DNA of 64,000 nt from Paenibacillus sp. CF384. GTDB taxonomy: Bacteria; Bacillota; Bacilli; Paenibacillales; Paenibacillaceae. A model generated the notes under the pieces. That model was not told where the DNA came from. It worked only from the letters and a program-made list of their open reading frames with translations, and made no database searches. Position numbers and translations under genes: made by a program. Shown here piece by piece: positions 25,147 through 35,317 of the stretch. The stretch's first letter is position 1; each line of letters starts with the position of its first letter. The stretch is taken from positions 1 to 64,000 of the forward strand of contig NZ_FNNV01000018.1 of the NCBI RefSeq assembly GCF_900106745.1. Reading direction: 5' to 3'.

Positions 25147-25816
25147 GCAGCGCCATCTCATTTCGGCTATTAATCCGATGTCTCCAATCTCTGAAGCGTA
25201 TCGCACCTTGCGTACGAATATACAATTCTCTGCAATTGATCAACCCATGAAAGTGCTTATGGTTGCCTCTGCTAGTGAAGGAGAGGGCAAGACAACTACG
25301 ATTACGAATCTTGCCGTGACTTACGCACAAGAAGGGAAGAGAGTGCTTCTCGTTGATACGGATCTGCGGAGACCTACCTTACATCATATATTTCAACTAA
25401 CGAATCGATCGGGGTTTACCAGTGCCATTCTGAATCAGCAAGTACTTGCGGATGTTATTAAGGAGACGAGTGTAGAAAATCTCTTCGTCCTCACATCCGG
25501 GCCTATTCCGCCTAATCCTTCTGAAATATTGGGGTCGCAGCGCATGCATACACTGGTCGATGAGCTGAAGAGCATGTTCGATGTCATTCTCTTTGATACG
25601 CCGCCGGTTCTTCCAGTAGCTGATAGCCTTATTGTTACTTCCTATTGCGACGGAATCATCCTTGTCATTCATGCAGGCAAAGTGAAGAAAGAGCTTCTAA
25701 AGAAAGCGAAAGCCAGCTTGGAGCATGCCAAATCCCGCATATTAGGTGTCGTTCTCAATAATAATGAGCGCTCTAAGCATGATGGACAATATTACTATTA
25801 TTACGGTAGAAAATAA
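25127..25816 (+). CDS. bacterial tyrosine kinase (CpsD/CapB/EpsB type)
   Basis: A 229-aa cytoplasmic BY-kinase. Walker A ASEGEGKTTT (Lys55), Walker A' LLVDTDLRRP and Walker B DVILFDTPP are intact. The C-terminus carries the autophosphorylated tyrosine cluster YYYYY (residues about 222-226). It works with the membrane activator encoded upstream. A cognate phosphatase (CpsB/YwqE type) is not present in the cluster. The ATG at 25127 has GAAGG six bases upstream. Confidence 0.93.
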   Translation: MSQQDNKQRHLISAINPMSPISEAYRTLRTNIQFSAIDQPMKVLMVASASEGEGKTTTITNLAVTYAQEGKRVLLVDTDLRRPTLHHIFQLTNRSGFTSAILNQQVLADVIKETSVENLFVLTSGPIPPNPSEILGSQRMHTLVDELKSMFDVILFDTPPVLPVADSLIVTSYCDGIILVIHAGKVKKELLKKAKASLEHAKSRILGVVLNNNERSKHDGQYYYYYGRK

Positions 25817-25829
25817 ATGTTTGCGGCAA

Positions 25830-25985
25830 GTGAACATTCCATAGGTGATGTCTACTGGACCTGTATCACACGTAGGCACTCGATCATGCTGTGGGCTGGC
25901 TTGCCAGCCTTAGACGTTCATCGTCAAGGGTGTGATGTGAGGCAGGGTTTAATGCCCTCAAATACTGCGGCCATAAACGGCTAAA
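25830..25985 (+). ncRNA. EAR-like (eps-associated) antitermination RNA
   Basis: A structured stretch between the kinase gene and galU, the same position as the EAR/epsC RNA between epsB and epsC in B. subtilis. Helices visible: ATCACAC (25865-25871) with GTGTGAT (25930-25936) enclosing GGCTGG-CTTG-CCAGCC (25894-25909) and GACG-ttcat-CGTC (25913-25925), then GAGGCA/TGCCCTC (25939-25959). EAR is known to make RNA polymerase read through terminators in eps operons. A terminator-like hairpin follows at once, and further hairpins lie within the operon. Assignment rests on position and structure, not on a covariance search. Confidence 0.7.
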
Positions 25986-25991
25986 AAAACG

Positions 25992-26033
25992 AGCTATGTT
26001 TTTAATGCAAATAAAGGTATAGCTGGTTTTTTT
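25992..26033 (+). terminator. terminator-like hairpin directly after the EAR-like RNA
   Basis: AGCTAT (25992-25997) pairs with ATAGCT (26019-26024) around an AT-rich loop that can pair further; GG and seven T follow. It lies 43 bp before galU, where it would stop transcription unless bypassed. Confidence 0.65.
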
Positions 26034-26075
26034 AACAGCAGCATATTCCTTAAGAAATTAGAATAATAGGGGTGG

Positions 26076-26972
26076 ATGATGATGAAACAGGTTAGAAAAG
26101 CGATCATTCCAGCTGCAGGTTTAGGGACGCGATTCTTACCAGCAACGAAGGCTATGCCCAAAGAGATGCTTCCGATTGTAGACAAACCTACCATTCAATA
26201 CATCGTGGAAGAAGCAATAGCCTCCGGGATCGAAGATATTATTATCGTTACGGGCAAAGGGAAGCGTGCAATCGAGGACCACTTCGACATTGCTTTCGAG
26301 CTGGAATCCAGCTTGATGGAGAAAGGGAAGATGGAGCTGCTCGGGGAAGTGCGCAAATCATCAAGTGTCGATATTCATTATATCCGGCAGAAAGAACCGA
26401 AAGGTTTGGGACATGCGGTATGGTGTGCTCGTAAGTTCATCGGGAATGAACCATTTGCCGTGCTCTTAGGAGACGATATCGTAGTTGCCGACATGCCATG
26501 CACCAAACAGTTGATCGCACAATATGAGCAAGTACAACGGTCCGTAATTGGTGTTCAAGCTATTTCCATTGAAATGACTGAGCGTTATGGGGTAGTTGAC
26601 CCTCTAGAGGCTTATGGCAAGCTCTATTCTGTCAATCGTTTTGTAGAGAAACCCAAGTTAGGTACTGCGCCTTCTAATTTGGCTATTATGGGCAGATACA
26701 TTCTAACACCTGAAATCTTTGATTTTCTAGAGAATCAAGAAGTCGGAGCAGGTGGAGAAATTCAACTGACGGATGCCATTCAGCGGTTAAATGAATTTCA
26801 AGGTGTTTATGCCTATGATTTTGATGGCAAACGTTATGATGTTGGTGAGAAACTTGGTTTTATTACGACAATGATTGATTTTGCACTGCTCAATAATGAA
26901 TTACGTCTTCCTCTACTTACAGCGCTTGAAGAGACACTTGAACATGAACGTTTGAAGAAATATAAAATGTAG
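26076..26972 (+). CDS. galU: UTP-glucose-1-phosphate uridylyltransferase
   Basis: A 298-aa enzyme making UDP-glucose, precursor of UDP-glucuronate for this cluster and of galactose metabolism. The nucleotide-binding motif is [25 protein letters not shown] and the GDD motif in VLLGDDIV are typical of GalU/GtaB. Three consecutive in-frame ATG codons (26076, 26079, 26082) follow AGGGGTGG; the second or third has the better spacing. Confidence 0.95.
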   Translation: MMMKQVRKAIIPAAGLGTRFLPATKAMPKEMLPIVDKPTIQYIVEEAIASGIEDIIIVTGKGKRAIEDHFDIAFELESSLMEKGKMELLGEVRKSSSVDIHYIRQKEPKGLGHAVWCARKFIGNEPFAVLLGDDIVVADMPCTKQLIAQYEQVQRSVIGVQAISIEMTERYGVVDPLEAYGKLYSVNRFVEKPKLGTAPSNLAIMGRYILTPEIFDFLENQEVGAGGEIQLTDAIQRLNEFQGVYAYDFDGKRYDVGEKLGFITTMIDFALLNNELRLPLLTALEETLEHERLKKYKM

Positions 26973-26987
26973 GACAGGTGGGAAAGA

Positions 26988-27686
26988 ATGAGTTTATCCA
27001 CACAGCGCAATGATGGGGATGTCGTGCTCAAAGCCAAGCTTTCTGCTTCAATGCAATCGAGAGAGAGAGTAAGAGGTCTTGTTCAGTACCTGATGCTGAA
27101 ACGAGCAATTGATATTGTTTGTGCAGCTATCGGGCTGATCTGCTTAATTCCTTTGTTCATTATCGTAGCGATTATAATCAAAGTGGAGGACCCGCGTGGT
27201 CCTATTTTTTTTCATCAGGTTCGGATCGGCAAAAATGAAAAACCGTTTCGCATGTATAAGTTCCGCTCGATGGTATCCAATGCAGAAGTCTTGCTTGATG
27301 AGCTATTAAGTCAGAACGAAATTCATGGAGCCATGTTCAAGATGAAAGAAGATCCCCGTGTTACAAGAGTCGGGAGGTTCATCAGAAAAACCAGTATCGA
27401 TGAACTGCCGCAGCTATGGAATGTCATTAAAGGCGAAATGTCCATTGTCGGCCCCAGGCCACCTTTACCCAGAGAAGTAGCGGAATATACGAGTTATGAC
27501 AAATTACGACTCAAAGCAATGCCCGGTTGCACCGGTTTGTGGCAGATCAGCGGCAGAAACGGCTTAAGCTTCGGTGAGATGGTGGAGTTAGATCTGGCCT
27601 ACATCGAACAAAGAAGCATTTACTTCGATATCAAAATTATGTGCAAGACCGTAAAAGTAATCGTTGGCAGGAAAGATGCCTTTTAA
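26988..27686 (+). CDS. priming undecaprenyl-phosphate sugar transferase
   Basis: A 232-aa membrane enzyme that places the first sugar-1-phosphate on undecaprenyl phosphate. One membrane hairpin (IDIVCAAIGLICLIPLFIIV, about residues 40-62) precedes the cytoplasmic catalytic domain. Conserved motifs are FRMYKFRSM, TRVGRFIRKTSIDELPQLWN (with the catalytic DE), VGPRPP and PGCTGLWQ. It is a short WcaJ/EpsL-type member lacking the N-terminal multi-helix part. RBS AGGTGGG. Confidence 0.93.
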   Translation: MSLSTQRNDGDVVLKAKLSASMQSRERVRGLVQYLMLKRAIDIVCAAIGLICLIPLFIIVAIIIKVEDPRGPIFFHQVRIGKNEKPFRMYKFRSMVSNAEVLLDELLSQNEIHGAMFKMKEDPRVTRVGRFIRKTSIDELPQLWNVIKGEMSIVGPRPPLPREVAEYTSYDKLRLKAMPGCTGLWQISGRNGLSFGEMVELDLAYIEQRSIYFDIKIMCKTVKVIVGRKDAF

Positions 27687-27705
27687 CTTGATTCGAGGTG
27701 CAAAT

Positions 27706-28644
27706 ATGGATAAGAGCTCGACGATATACGTTGCCGGCCATAGAGGTTTGGTAGGTTCGGCAATTCTAAGGGAATTAGAGAGAAGAGGGTACGAGAATTT
27801 AATTTACCGATCCAGTAAAGAGCTGGATTTAAGGAAGTTTGATCAAGTTCAGGACTTCTTCCAGAATCATCACATTGACTATGTGTTTCTGGCTGCGGCT
27901 AAAGTAGGCGGTATCGTGGCGAACAATGATTTTCCGGCAGATTTCATTCGTGATAACTTACTGATTCAAACGAATGTGATCGATTCCGCTTATCGTGCCA
28001 ACGTGAAGAAACTCATGTTTCTGGGCTCCACATGCATTTACCCGAAGTTTGCACCGCAGCCGCTTAAGGAAGAATATCTGTTGACCGGTGAGCTTGAGCC
28101 TACCAATCAACCATACGCCGTTGCCAAAATTGCCGGGATTAGTATGTGTCAGTCCTATAACCGTCAATATGGAACACAATTCATCTCCGTAATGCCTACC
28201 AATATGTATGGGCCAAATGATAACTTCGATTTGAAGACTTCACATGTATTACCTGCACTTATCCGGAAGTTTCATGAAGCTAAAGCAGCTAATGCCGATC
28301 ACGTTGAGGTATGGGGAACAGGACAGCCGAGACGTGAGTTTCTACACTCGGATGATCTGGCAGAAGCGTGCCTATTTCTAATGGAACAATATGCGGATAG
28401 TGAAATCGTGAATGTCGGCGTAGGCGATGATATTTCCATTCGAGAGTTGGCGGAATTAATCAAGCGAATAGTGGGCTATCAAGGAGAGATACGATTCAAT
28501 ACCTCGTTGCCGGATGGAACACCAAGGAAATTGGTTGATGTTACGAAGATCAACCGTCTAGGCTGGAAGGCTAGAATCTCCTTGGAGGACGGCGTTAGAT
28601 CCGCATACATGGCATTCCAAAATGACTGTTTAGTTAACCAATAA
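27706..28644 (+). CDS. fcl: GDP-L-fucose synthase
   Basis: A 312-aa short-chain dehydrogenase that epimerises and reduces GDP-4-keto-6-deoxymannose to GDP-L-fucose. The NADP-binding motif is GHRGLVGSAI. The active-site region includes GSTCIYP and YAVAKIAG (Tyr-x3-Lys). MPTNMYGPNDN is characteristic of the family. The ATG at 27706 follows GAGGTG; the frame extends upstream into the previous gene without a better start. It is paired with gmd. Confidence 0.95.
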   Translation: MDKSSTIYVAGHRGLVGSAILRELERRGYENLIYRSSKELDLRKFDQVQDFFQNHHIDYVFLAAAKVGGIVANNDFPADFIRDNLLIQTNVIDSAYRANVKKLMFLGSTCIYPKFAPQPLKEEYLLTGELEPTNQPYAVAKIAGISMCQSYNRQYGTQFISVMPTNMYGPNDNFDLKTSHVLPALIRKFHEAKAANADHVEVWGTGQPRREFLHSDDLAEACLFLMEQYADSEIVNVGVGDDISIRELAELIKRIVGYQGEIRFNTSLPDGTPRKLVDVTKINRLGWKARISLEDGVRSAYMAFQNDCLVNQ

Positions 28645-29664
<1,020 letters not shown>

Positions 29665-29697
29665 GTTTCTACATATAATATCAAATTCATGAGCAGA

Positions 29698-29725
29698 GAA
29701 GGGCATCCCAAAGATGCCCTTTTTC
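29698..29725 (+). terminator. intrinsic terminator inside the EPS operon
   Basis: GGGCATC-ccaaa-GATGCCC-TTTTT between gmd and the WecG gene, only 18 bp before the next start codon. Downstream EPS genes have no obvious promoter here, so read-through seems required. Confidence 0.85.
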
Positions 29726-29743
29726 GTTGTGAGGAGGTATCTC

Positions 29744-30505
29744 GTGATTATTCGCACAGTTGATAAGTCGAAGATCCCTACATGCAACATTCTAGGGGTG
29801 AATGTAGCTGCAATTAATATGAAGTGGCTGCTTGACTATTTGAATGAGAATATCGAGAAATTAGCCGGTGACTATATTTGTGTTTCCAACGTTCATACTA
29901 CCGTAATCAGCTATGAAGAGCCGGAGTATCGGGCTGTTCAGAATGGCGGTATTTTGGCCATTCCAGACGGGGGTCCACTATCTAGCATTGGCAGAAAACG
30001 CGGATATGAGAACATGGCCAGGACGACCGGTCCTAGTCTTATGGAGGAAGTTTTTCAGGTTTCGGTAGAGAAAGGGTACCGCCACTTCTTCTATGGTTCT
30101 ACTGAAGAAACGTTAAACAAGCTGCATACCAAGCTGAAGGATAGTCATGCAGGCATTGAAATCGCCGGGCTATACAGTCCTCCGTTCCGACCGATGACAG
30201 ATGAAGAGGATAAAGCCATTGTTGAGCTGATCAATGCAAGTAAACCTGATTTTATATGGGTTGGGCTCGGGGCACCGAAGCAGGAAAAGTGGATGGCAGC
30301 TCATCAGGGCAAGGTGAACGGTTTGATGATCGGCATTGGAGCCGGATTTGATTATTATGCAGCGAATATAGCACGTGCTCCTGAATGGATGCAGAACCAT
30401 AATTTAGAATGGCTGTACAGGCTGATACAGGATCCCAAACGGTTGTTTAAGAGGTATTTTCATACGAACACGAGGTTTATATGGCTTGTAGCGAGAGGGA
30501 AATGA
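29744..30505 (+). CDS. WecG/TagA/CpsF glycosyltransferase (GT26)
   Basis: A 253-aa peripheral membrane glycosyltransferase. Signatures: CNILGVNVAAINM at the start, LAIPDGGPLSSIGRKRGY (catalytic Asp region) and WVGLGAPKQEKWMAAH. The family adds the second sugar, often ManNAc, to the lipid-linked priming sugar. The start is GTG at 29744 behind GAGGAGG; the longer frame overlaps the terminator. Confidence 0.9.
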   Translation: MIIRTVDKSKIPTCNILGVNVAAINMKWLLDYLNENIEKLAGDYICVSNVHTTVISYEEPEYRAVQNGGILAIPDGGPLSSIGRKRGYENMARTTGPSLMEEVFQVSVEKGYRHFFYGSTEETLNKLHTKLKDSHAGIEIAGLYSPPFRPMTDEEDKAIVELINASKPDFIWVGLGAPKQEKWMAAHQGKVNGLMIGIGAGFDYYAANIARAPEWMQNHNLEWLYRLIQDPKRLFKRYFHTNTRFIWLVARGK

Positions 30506-30509
30506 ATCT

Positions 30510-31619
30510 ATGGCTAAGCATCCTAAAATCTGTATGATTGTTCAACATCCCTTGGTCAAAGGTGGAATCGCTGCAGTCGTAGGCGGGTACCGTGGGTCTA
30601 TATTGGAGAATGACTATCAAGTCAGATATGTTGAATCTTATATGGACGGGGACAAATACAGAAAGCTCTTCAAAGCCATTGCGGGATACGTTGATTTTCT
30701 CCGTGTGCTTCTGATGGAGAAACCAGAGCTTGTCCATATTCATTCTTCATTCGGACCGAGTTTCTATCGGAAGCTGCCGTTTATCTACATGGCCTCCTGG
30801 TTTAAGGTCCCTATTATCAATCATTGTCACGGTGCGGATTTCGATTCCTTCTATATAAACGCGAGTCCCGGGAAGAAGAAGCTTGTTCAAAAAGCATATA
30901 ACAAATGTACGACCATGCTTGCCCTTTCTACGGAATGGAAAGAACGGCTTAGTACGATCGTGCAGCATGAGAGAATTGAAGTCATTGAGAATTATAGCAG
31001 AATCCATGAAGATGCCATACAAGAGAGAGCAAACCGAAGCAGCAATCATCAGATTCTCTTCTTAGGTGAAATTGGACAGCGAAAGGGCTGTTACGACATC
31101 CCGGCTGTTGTGGAGCGGGTCGCTCGCAAATTTCCAAGTGTGAAATTTGTACTCGGCGGCAGCGGAGATATTGAATCGGTAAGGCATGCGTTATTCGAAA
31201 GAGGCGTGGAACAGCATGTGCTCTTCCCTGGCTGGGTAAGAGGCGAAGACAAAGATCGGCTGCTCCGTGAGAGCGACATCTTCTTTCTTCCTTCCTACAA
31301 CGAAGGGATGCCAATGGCTATCTTAGATGCAATGGGCTATGGGATGCCAGTTGTAAGCACCTGCGTAGGCGGCGTTCCCAAAATCGTTCATGATGGGAAG
31401 AACGGTTATGCTTGTAAGCCCGGGGATGTAGAGAAGCTCAGCGATGCTTTAATAAAGATGCTCCAGAATGAAGAGCTCTGCAGGCAATACGGAGATTCCA
31501 GTGTGAATATCGTGAGGCAAGGCTACTCCTTTGAAGGGCACATAAACCGATTAACTCGTTTATATCAATACGTATTGACCGCAAACAAAAATAATCAAGT
31601 AGGGGTTTTAAGCGAATGA
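30510..31619 (+). CDS. glycosyltransferase, GT4 family
   Basis: A 369-aa GT-B retaining glycosyltransferase. The N-terminal acceptor domain has KGGIAAVVGGYRGS. The C-terminal donor domain has LGEIGQRKGCYDIP and NEGMPMAILDAMGYGMPVV, the E-x7-E-like nucleotide-sugar signature. Donor and linkage cannot be predicted. It overlaps the next gene by ATGA. Confidence 0.88.
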   Translation: MAKHPKICMIVQHPLVKGGIAAVVGGYRGSILENDYQVRYVESYMDGDKYRKLFKAIAGYVDFLRVLLMEKPELVHIHSSFGPSFYRKLPFIYMASWFKVPIINHCHGADFDSFYINASPGKKKLVQKAYNKCTTMLALSTEWKERLSTIVQHERIEVIENYSRIHEDAIQERANRSSNHQILFLGEIGQRKGCYDIPAVVERVARKFPSVKFVLGGSGDIESVRHALFERGVEQHVLFPGWVRGEDKDRLLRESDIFFLPSYNEGMPMAILDAMGYGMPVVSTCVGGVPKIVHDGKNGYACKPGDVEKLSDALIKMLQNEELCRQYGDSSVNIVRQGYSFEGHINRLTRLYQYVLTANKNNQVGVLSE

Positions 31620-32821
31620 AAAAGGTTCTCTTTGTCATCCCAACATTAACAACCGGCGGAGCAGAAAAGAGCTTAGTCAATCTCTTAAATCTGTTTGATT
31701 ATTCAACGTACCGCGTAGATCTGCTGTTATTTAAACAAGAGGGCATTTTCATCAAACAGGTGCCCAAAGAGGTTAACATTCTACCCATACCGAACACGTT
31801 GAAATATGCGTTTAAGGCGCTCGATGCAGATGGCATGAAACAATTGTCATCTTTGAATTCTAATATTAGAAGGTATTTAGGTGTCTTTTTGACGCGAGTC
31901 AAATATAAAAGCAACCGAAATTTGGGATCTCAGATTCGCTGGAACCTGTTATTTAAGCAAGCGATTAAGGAACTGCCCGGCGATTATGACGTAGCCATTT
32001 CGTATATGCATGGTGAAGCAATGTACTACGTCGCGGATAAGGTGCATGCCAAGAAAAAAATGATTTGGGTGCACAACGATTACAACGCTGAGGGCTTCAA
32101 TAAAGAGTTGGATCGGCCGTATGTTGCGAAATTCGATAAAATCGTCTCCATCTCTGATGAGTGTGTAAATATATTCTGTGATAGCTTTCCTGATGCCGCG
32201 GCTCGAACCGTTTACATCCCCAATCTCACATCATCATCTTTGATCAAGCAAATGGCGAGGGAGTTCCAACCGGTTGAGTATGTGGAGGCCAGGCGAAGTG
32301 ATCCTGATAAGGTGATCCTGCTTTCCATTGGCAGGCTTGTCACTCAAAAAGGATTTGATGTGGCCATTCAGGCGGCAAAAGTCATGCAGGATCAGAACAT
32401 CAATTTTATCTGGTACATTATCGGCCAAGGTGAGCTTAGAGAGAAGCTGCAGAAGCAAATTATTGAAGCTCATGTTGAGCAGCGATTCATCTTATTGGGG
32501 ATTAGGGAGAATCCATATCCCTACTACTATCATTGTAATATTTTCGTGCAGCCCTCTCGATACGAAGGGAAGTCCGTTGCGCTGGATGAAGCTAAAATTC
32601 TGGCGAAACCGATCATTGTTTCGAATTATGATACCGTGAAGGATCAAATTATTGAGGATGCAGAAGGTATCATTGTCCCGCTGGAGCCGGATCAAATCGC
32701 GCAAGCCGTTATAAACTTAATAAATGATCCCCGCAAGAGTAAGCAGCTTAGTGAGTATTTAATTAAGCATGAGTATGGCAATGAAGAGCTAATCGAAATG
32801 TATTATAGGCATATCGGCTAA
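31616..32821 (+). CDS. glycosyltransferase, GT4 family
   Basis: A 401-aa GT-B enzyme. The start FVIPTLTTGGAEKSLVNLL is typical of GT4. The donor domain has LLSIGRLVTQKGFDVAIQAA and PSRYEGKSVALDEAKILAKP. It is translationally coupled to the preceding gene (ATGA overlap). Sugar specificity is unknown. Confidence 0.9.
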   Translation: MKKVLFVIPTLTTGGAEKSLVNLLNLFDYSTYRVDLLLFKQEGIFIKQVPKEVNILPIPNTLKYAFKALDADGMKQLSSLNSNIRRYLGVFLTRVKYKSNRNLGSQIRWNLLFKQAIKELPGDYDVAISYMHGEAMYYVADKVHAKKKMIWVHNDYNAEGFNKELDRPYVAKFDKIVSISDECVNIFCDSFPDAAARTVYIPNLTSSSLIKQMAREFQPVEYVEARRSDPDKVILLSIGRLVTQKGFDVAIQAAKVMQDQNINFIWYIIGQGELREKLQKQIIEAHVEQRFILLGIRENPYPYYYHCNIFVQPSRYEGKSVALDEAKILAKPIIVSNYDTVKDQIIEDAEGIIVPLEPDQIAQAVINLINDPRKSKQLSEYLIKHEYGNEELIEMYYRHIG

Positions 32822-32862
32822 GCGCGCTGGAAGTTGAATTTTGCTTGAAGGGGATTAGTGAT

Positions 32863-33957
32863 ATGGCTGTTGACAAGTATTTATTTGTAACGAATTCTCT
32901 TTCTTCCGGAGGCGCGGAGCGTGTGGTCTCCATATTAGCAAGCGGTATTGCTGAGAGAGGGTACGAAGTTCATTTAATCCTGTATGAACGGGTACAGCAT
33001 GAATATCCGATATCTGACAAAGTACATATTCATCTACTGCCTAAAAATAAGGGTGAAAGCCGAATCAAGTATTTTGCGAAAAAACTCGCAGCCATGAGAC
33101 GGACGATACGCGAAGTCGACCCCCACATCATCATTCCCTTCTTGCCGGATCAAGTGAACCACTTCTTTGTTGCATCGCGATTTATGAATATTCCTTTCGT
33201 TTCTACGGTTAGAAATAACCCGTTTCAATATCCGGATTCGAAACGAAAGAGAGCCGTTGGTAAGATCGTTGCGTTGTGTTCAACCGGTATAATGCTTCAA
33301 ACGGAAGAACAAGCCGGCTTTTTTCCGAAATTTGCAAAGCGTAAAACGCTTGTGGTTCCGAATCCGGTTAGCAATGAATTAATCGATTCTCATTATCCGA
33401 AGCGGGACTCCATTCAGGAAATAGCTACATTCGGGAGATTGAATACCCAGAAGAACCAGGAGCTGTTAATCGAGGCTTTTGCAGTGGCTTATGAAACTAA
33501 TCCGACCTTACGATTGAGCTTGTACGGGGCGGGTGAAGAAGCAGATAATTTGAAGGATTTGGTGAAGAAGCGGGGCATTCAGGATGCTGTAACGTTTAGA
33601 GGAAGAGTATCGAACGTCGCTGAAGCGCTGGTATCTACCGATCTGTTTGTTTTATCGTCAAACTATGAAGGGATGCCGAACGCCTTAATGGAAGCGATGG
33701 CTGTCGGCTTGCCGTGTATCTCCACGGATTGCCCGACTGGCCCCAGCGACTTAATTAACAACATGTCAGACGGTATTCTGGTGAGGCGTAATAACGTCAG
33801 CGAGCTGGCAGCAGCAATTAATTATTGTGTGACGAATCCGGCATTTTGCAATGAAGCAGGGAAAGCAGCCAAGAAAAAAATGAAAGAAGAATATCAAGTA
33901 GATATCATTATCGATAAATTTATTAGAGAAATAAACGGGATAAAAGGGTGCTCATGA
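32863..33957 (+). CDS. glycosyltransferase, GT4 family
   Basis: A 364-aa GT-B enzyme, a close architectural relative of the previous one. N-terminus TNSLSSGGAERVVSILASG; donor domain FGRLNTQKNQELLIEAFA and NYEGMPNALMEAMAVGLPC. The ATG at 32863 is used because TTGAAGGGG lies upstream; a TTG at 32845 is also in frame. It overlaps the polymerase gene by ATGA. Confidence 0.9.
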   Translation: MAVDKYLFVTNSLSSGGAERVVSILASGIAERGYEVHLILYERVQHEYPISDKVHIHLLPKNKGESRIKYFAKKLAAMRRTIREVDPHIIIPFLPDQVNHFFVASRFMNIPFVSTVRNNPFQYPDSKRKRAVGKIVALCSTGIMLQTEEQAGFFPKFAKRKTLVVPNPVSNELIDSHYPKRDSIQEIATFGRLNTQKNQELLIEAFAVAYETNPTLRLSLYGAGEEADNLKDLVKKRGIQDAVTFRGRVSNVAEALVSTDLFVLSSNYEGMPNALMEAMAVGLPCISTDCPTGPSDLINNMSDGILVRRNNVSELAAAINYCVTNPAFCNEAGKAAKKKMKEEYQVDIIIDKFIREINGIKGCS

Positions 33958-35267
33958 ACATGAAGCCAAACGAGATGAAAGTGGATTTAATCGGTATTCT
34001 CTTTACCGGCATTATTGTGCTGATGCTCATTCAATTAATTGTTCCGGGCGTTACGGGGACTTGGGTGAGAGAGGCCAATTCTAAGGCTTTTACGTATATA
34101 CACCACTATTCAAACCTTACATCCTTATGCTGCACTTTGGGGAGTTATTTACTTTATCTGTTATTGTTTATTTGCATCTGGAGTAATCAGAAGAAGGGAA
34201 AAGCACTATTATTTGTATATATAAGCACCCTCGTATTTATTGTTTGGGGTTTTTATGCCATCTACGAAACGAATGTCCAAGAAGTTCTTCTGGATGATGT
34301 TTCTATCAATATTATTCTTATTCCTTTATTGTATTTGCTAGGGTATGAGAAGGCCATATTCAATAGTGTAAAAAGAATGATTCCATACATTGTTATCCTG
34401 ATGGTTGCTTTGATTTTGTGGAGCAGCTTAACTTTTGTATTCCAGTATGGGTTCTCAGCGGAAACAAGAACATCGCCAAGTAAGGAAATGTTTTCAATTG
34501 TGATTAGTGCCTATTGGTGCTACGCACTGGGCATGCCCGAAAGTAAAAAGCACCATCGAACATTTAAGTTAGTGCTAGGGATTTGTTTATTAATTTGTGC
34601 TTTTCTTATTCAATCCCGAGGCTGGATGGTTCAATGCATCTTGCTTTTGTATACGATGTTAGCCTACAGCGCTGGTAAGAATGCTTTACTCCGGAAAATT
34701 GTTGCCGCCTTTAGCGTGGTGCTCGTCTTCCTCTTAATTATCATTCTGCTGCCTAGTGTTACGGAGGGTTTATTTAACCGGATGGGTGAGGATACGCGAT
34801 CCGGTCAGTACGAGACTTTCTTCTCGCAAGTAGATGCAGCCAGTTTGCTATGGGGAAATGGACAGCATGGAAGTTATACCTTTCTTGGGAATACAAACTA
34901 TCGATACTTTGATAATCAATTTATCTATATCATGTTTCATTATGGCATTGTGCCGGTGCTTTGTTTATTTGGTGTGATCGGTGGCTTATTTAGAAAAATA
35001 AACAAGGATCGGTTAACGCTTGAGGAACAAGCCTATATTATCGGATGTCGGTTTATGAGTTTTTTCTATTTGGCAGCATTAGGCGGCTTGTCCGTCTATT
35101 TTAAATTTGGTTGGAATCTTAGTACATTATTCGTGCTTATTTTTATTGGTCGCGGAGTTTCATTGATGAGCGAAGCTAAGGAGCGTAAGCGCTATAGCGA
35201 GCCAAGAACAAGGACCCCGGTGATTAAAGGTGCGGTATATGACGGGATTGCGATTAAAAATGGTTGA
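33954..35267 (+). CDS. Wzy-type O-antigen/EPS polymerase
   Basis: A 437-aa integral membrane protein with about ten helices (LIGILFTGIIVLMLIQLIV, SYLLYLLLFICIW and others) and a soluble loop before the last helices (GNGQHGSYTFLGNTNYRYFD), the usual O-antigen ligase/polymerase layout. It probably polymerises lipid-linked repeat units outside the membrane. Wzy proteins vary strongly in sequence, so the call rests on topology and context. Lower GC than its neighbours, as is common for wzy. Confidence 0.8.
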   Translation: MNMKPNEMKVDLIGILFTGIIVLMLIQLIVPGVTGTWVREANSKAFTYIHHYSNLTSLCCTLGSYLLYLLLFICIWSNQKKGKALLFVYISTLVFIVWGFYAIYETNVQEVLLDDVSINIILIPLLYLLGYEKAIFNSVKRMIPYIVILMVALILWSSLTFVFQYGFSAETRTSPSKEMFSIVISAYWCYALGMPESKKHHRTFKLVLGICLLICAFLIQSRGWMVQCILLLYTMLAYSAGKNALLRKIVAAFSVVLVFLLIIILLPSVTEGLFNRMGEDTRSGQYETFFSQVDAASLLWGNGQHGSYTFLGNTNYRYFDNQFIYIMFHYGIVPVLCLFGVIGGLFRKINKDRLTLEEQAYIIGCRFMSFFYLAALGGLSVYFKFGWNLSTLFVLIFIGRGVSLMSEAKERKRYSEPRTRTPVIKGAVYDGIAIKNG

Positions 35268-35317
35268 AAATAATTCCTAAATAGAGAGAACAATAGGATA
35301 ACTAGTGGAGGACTGCA

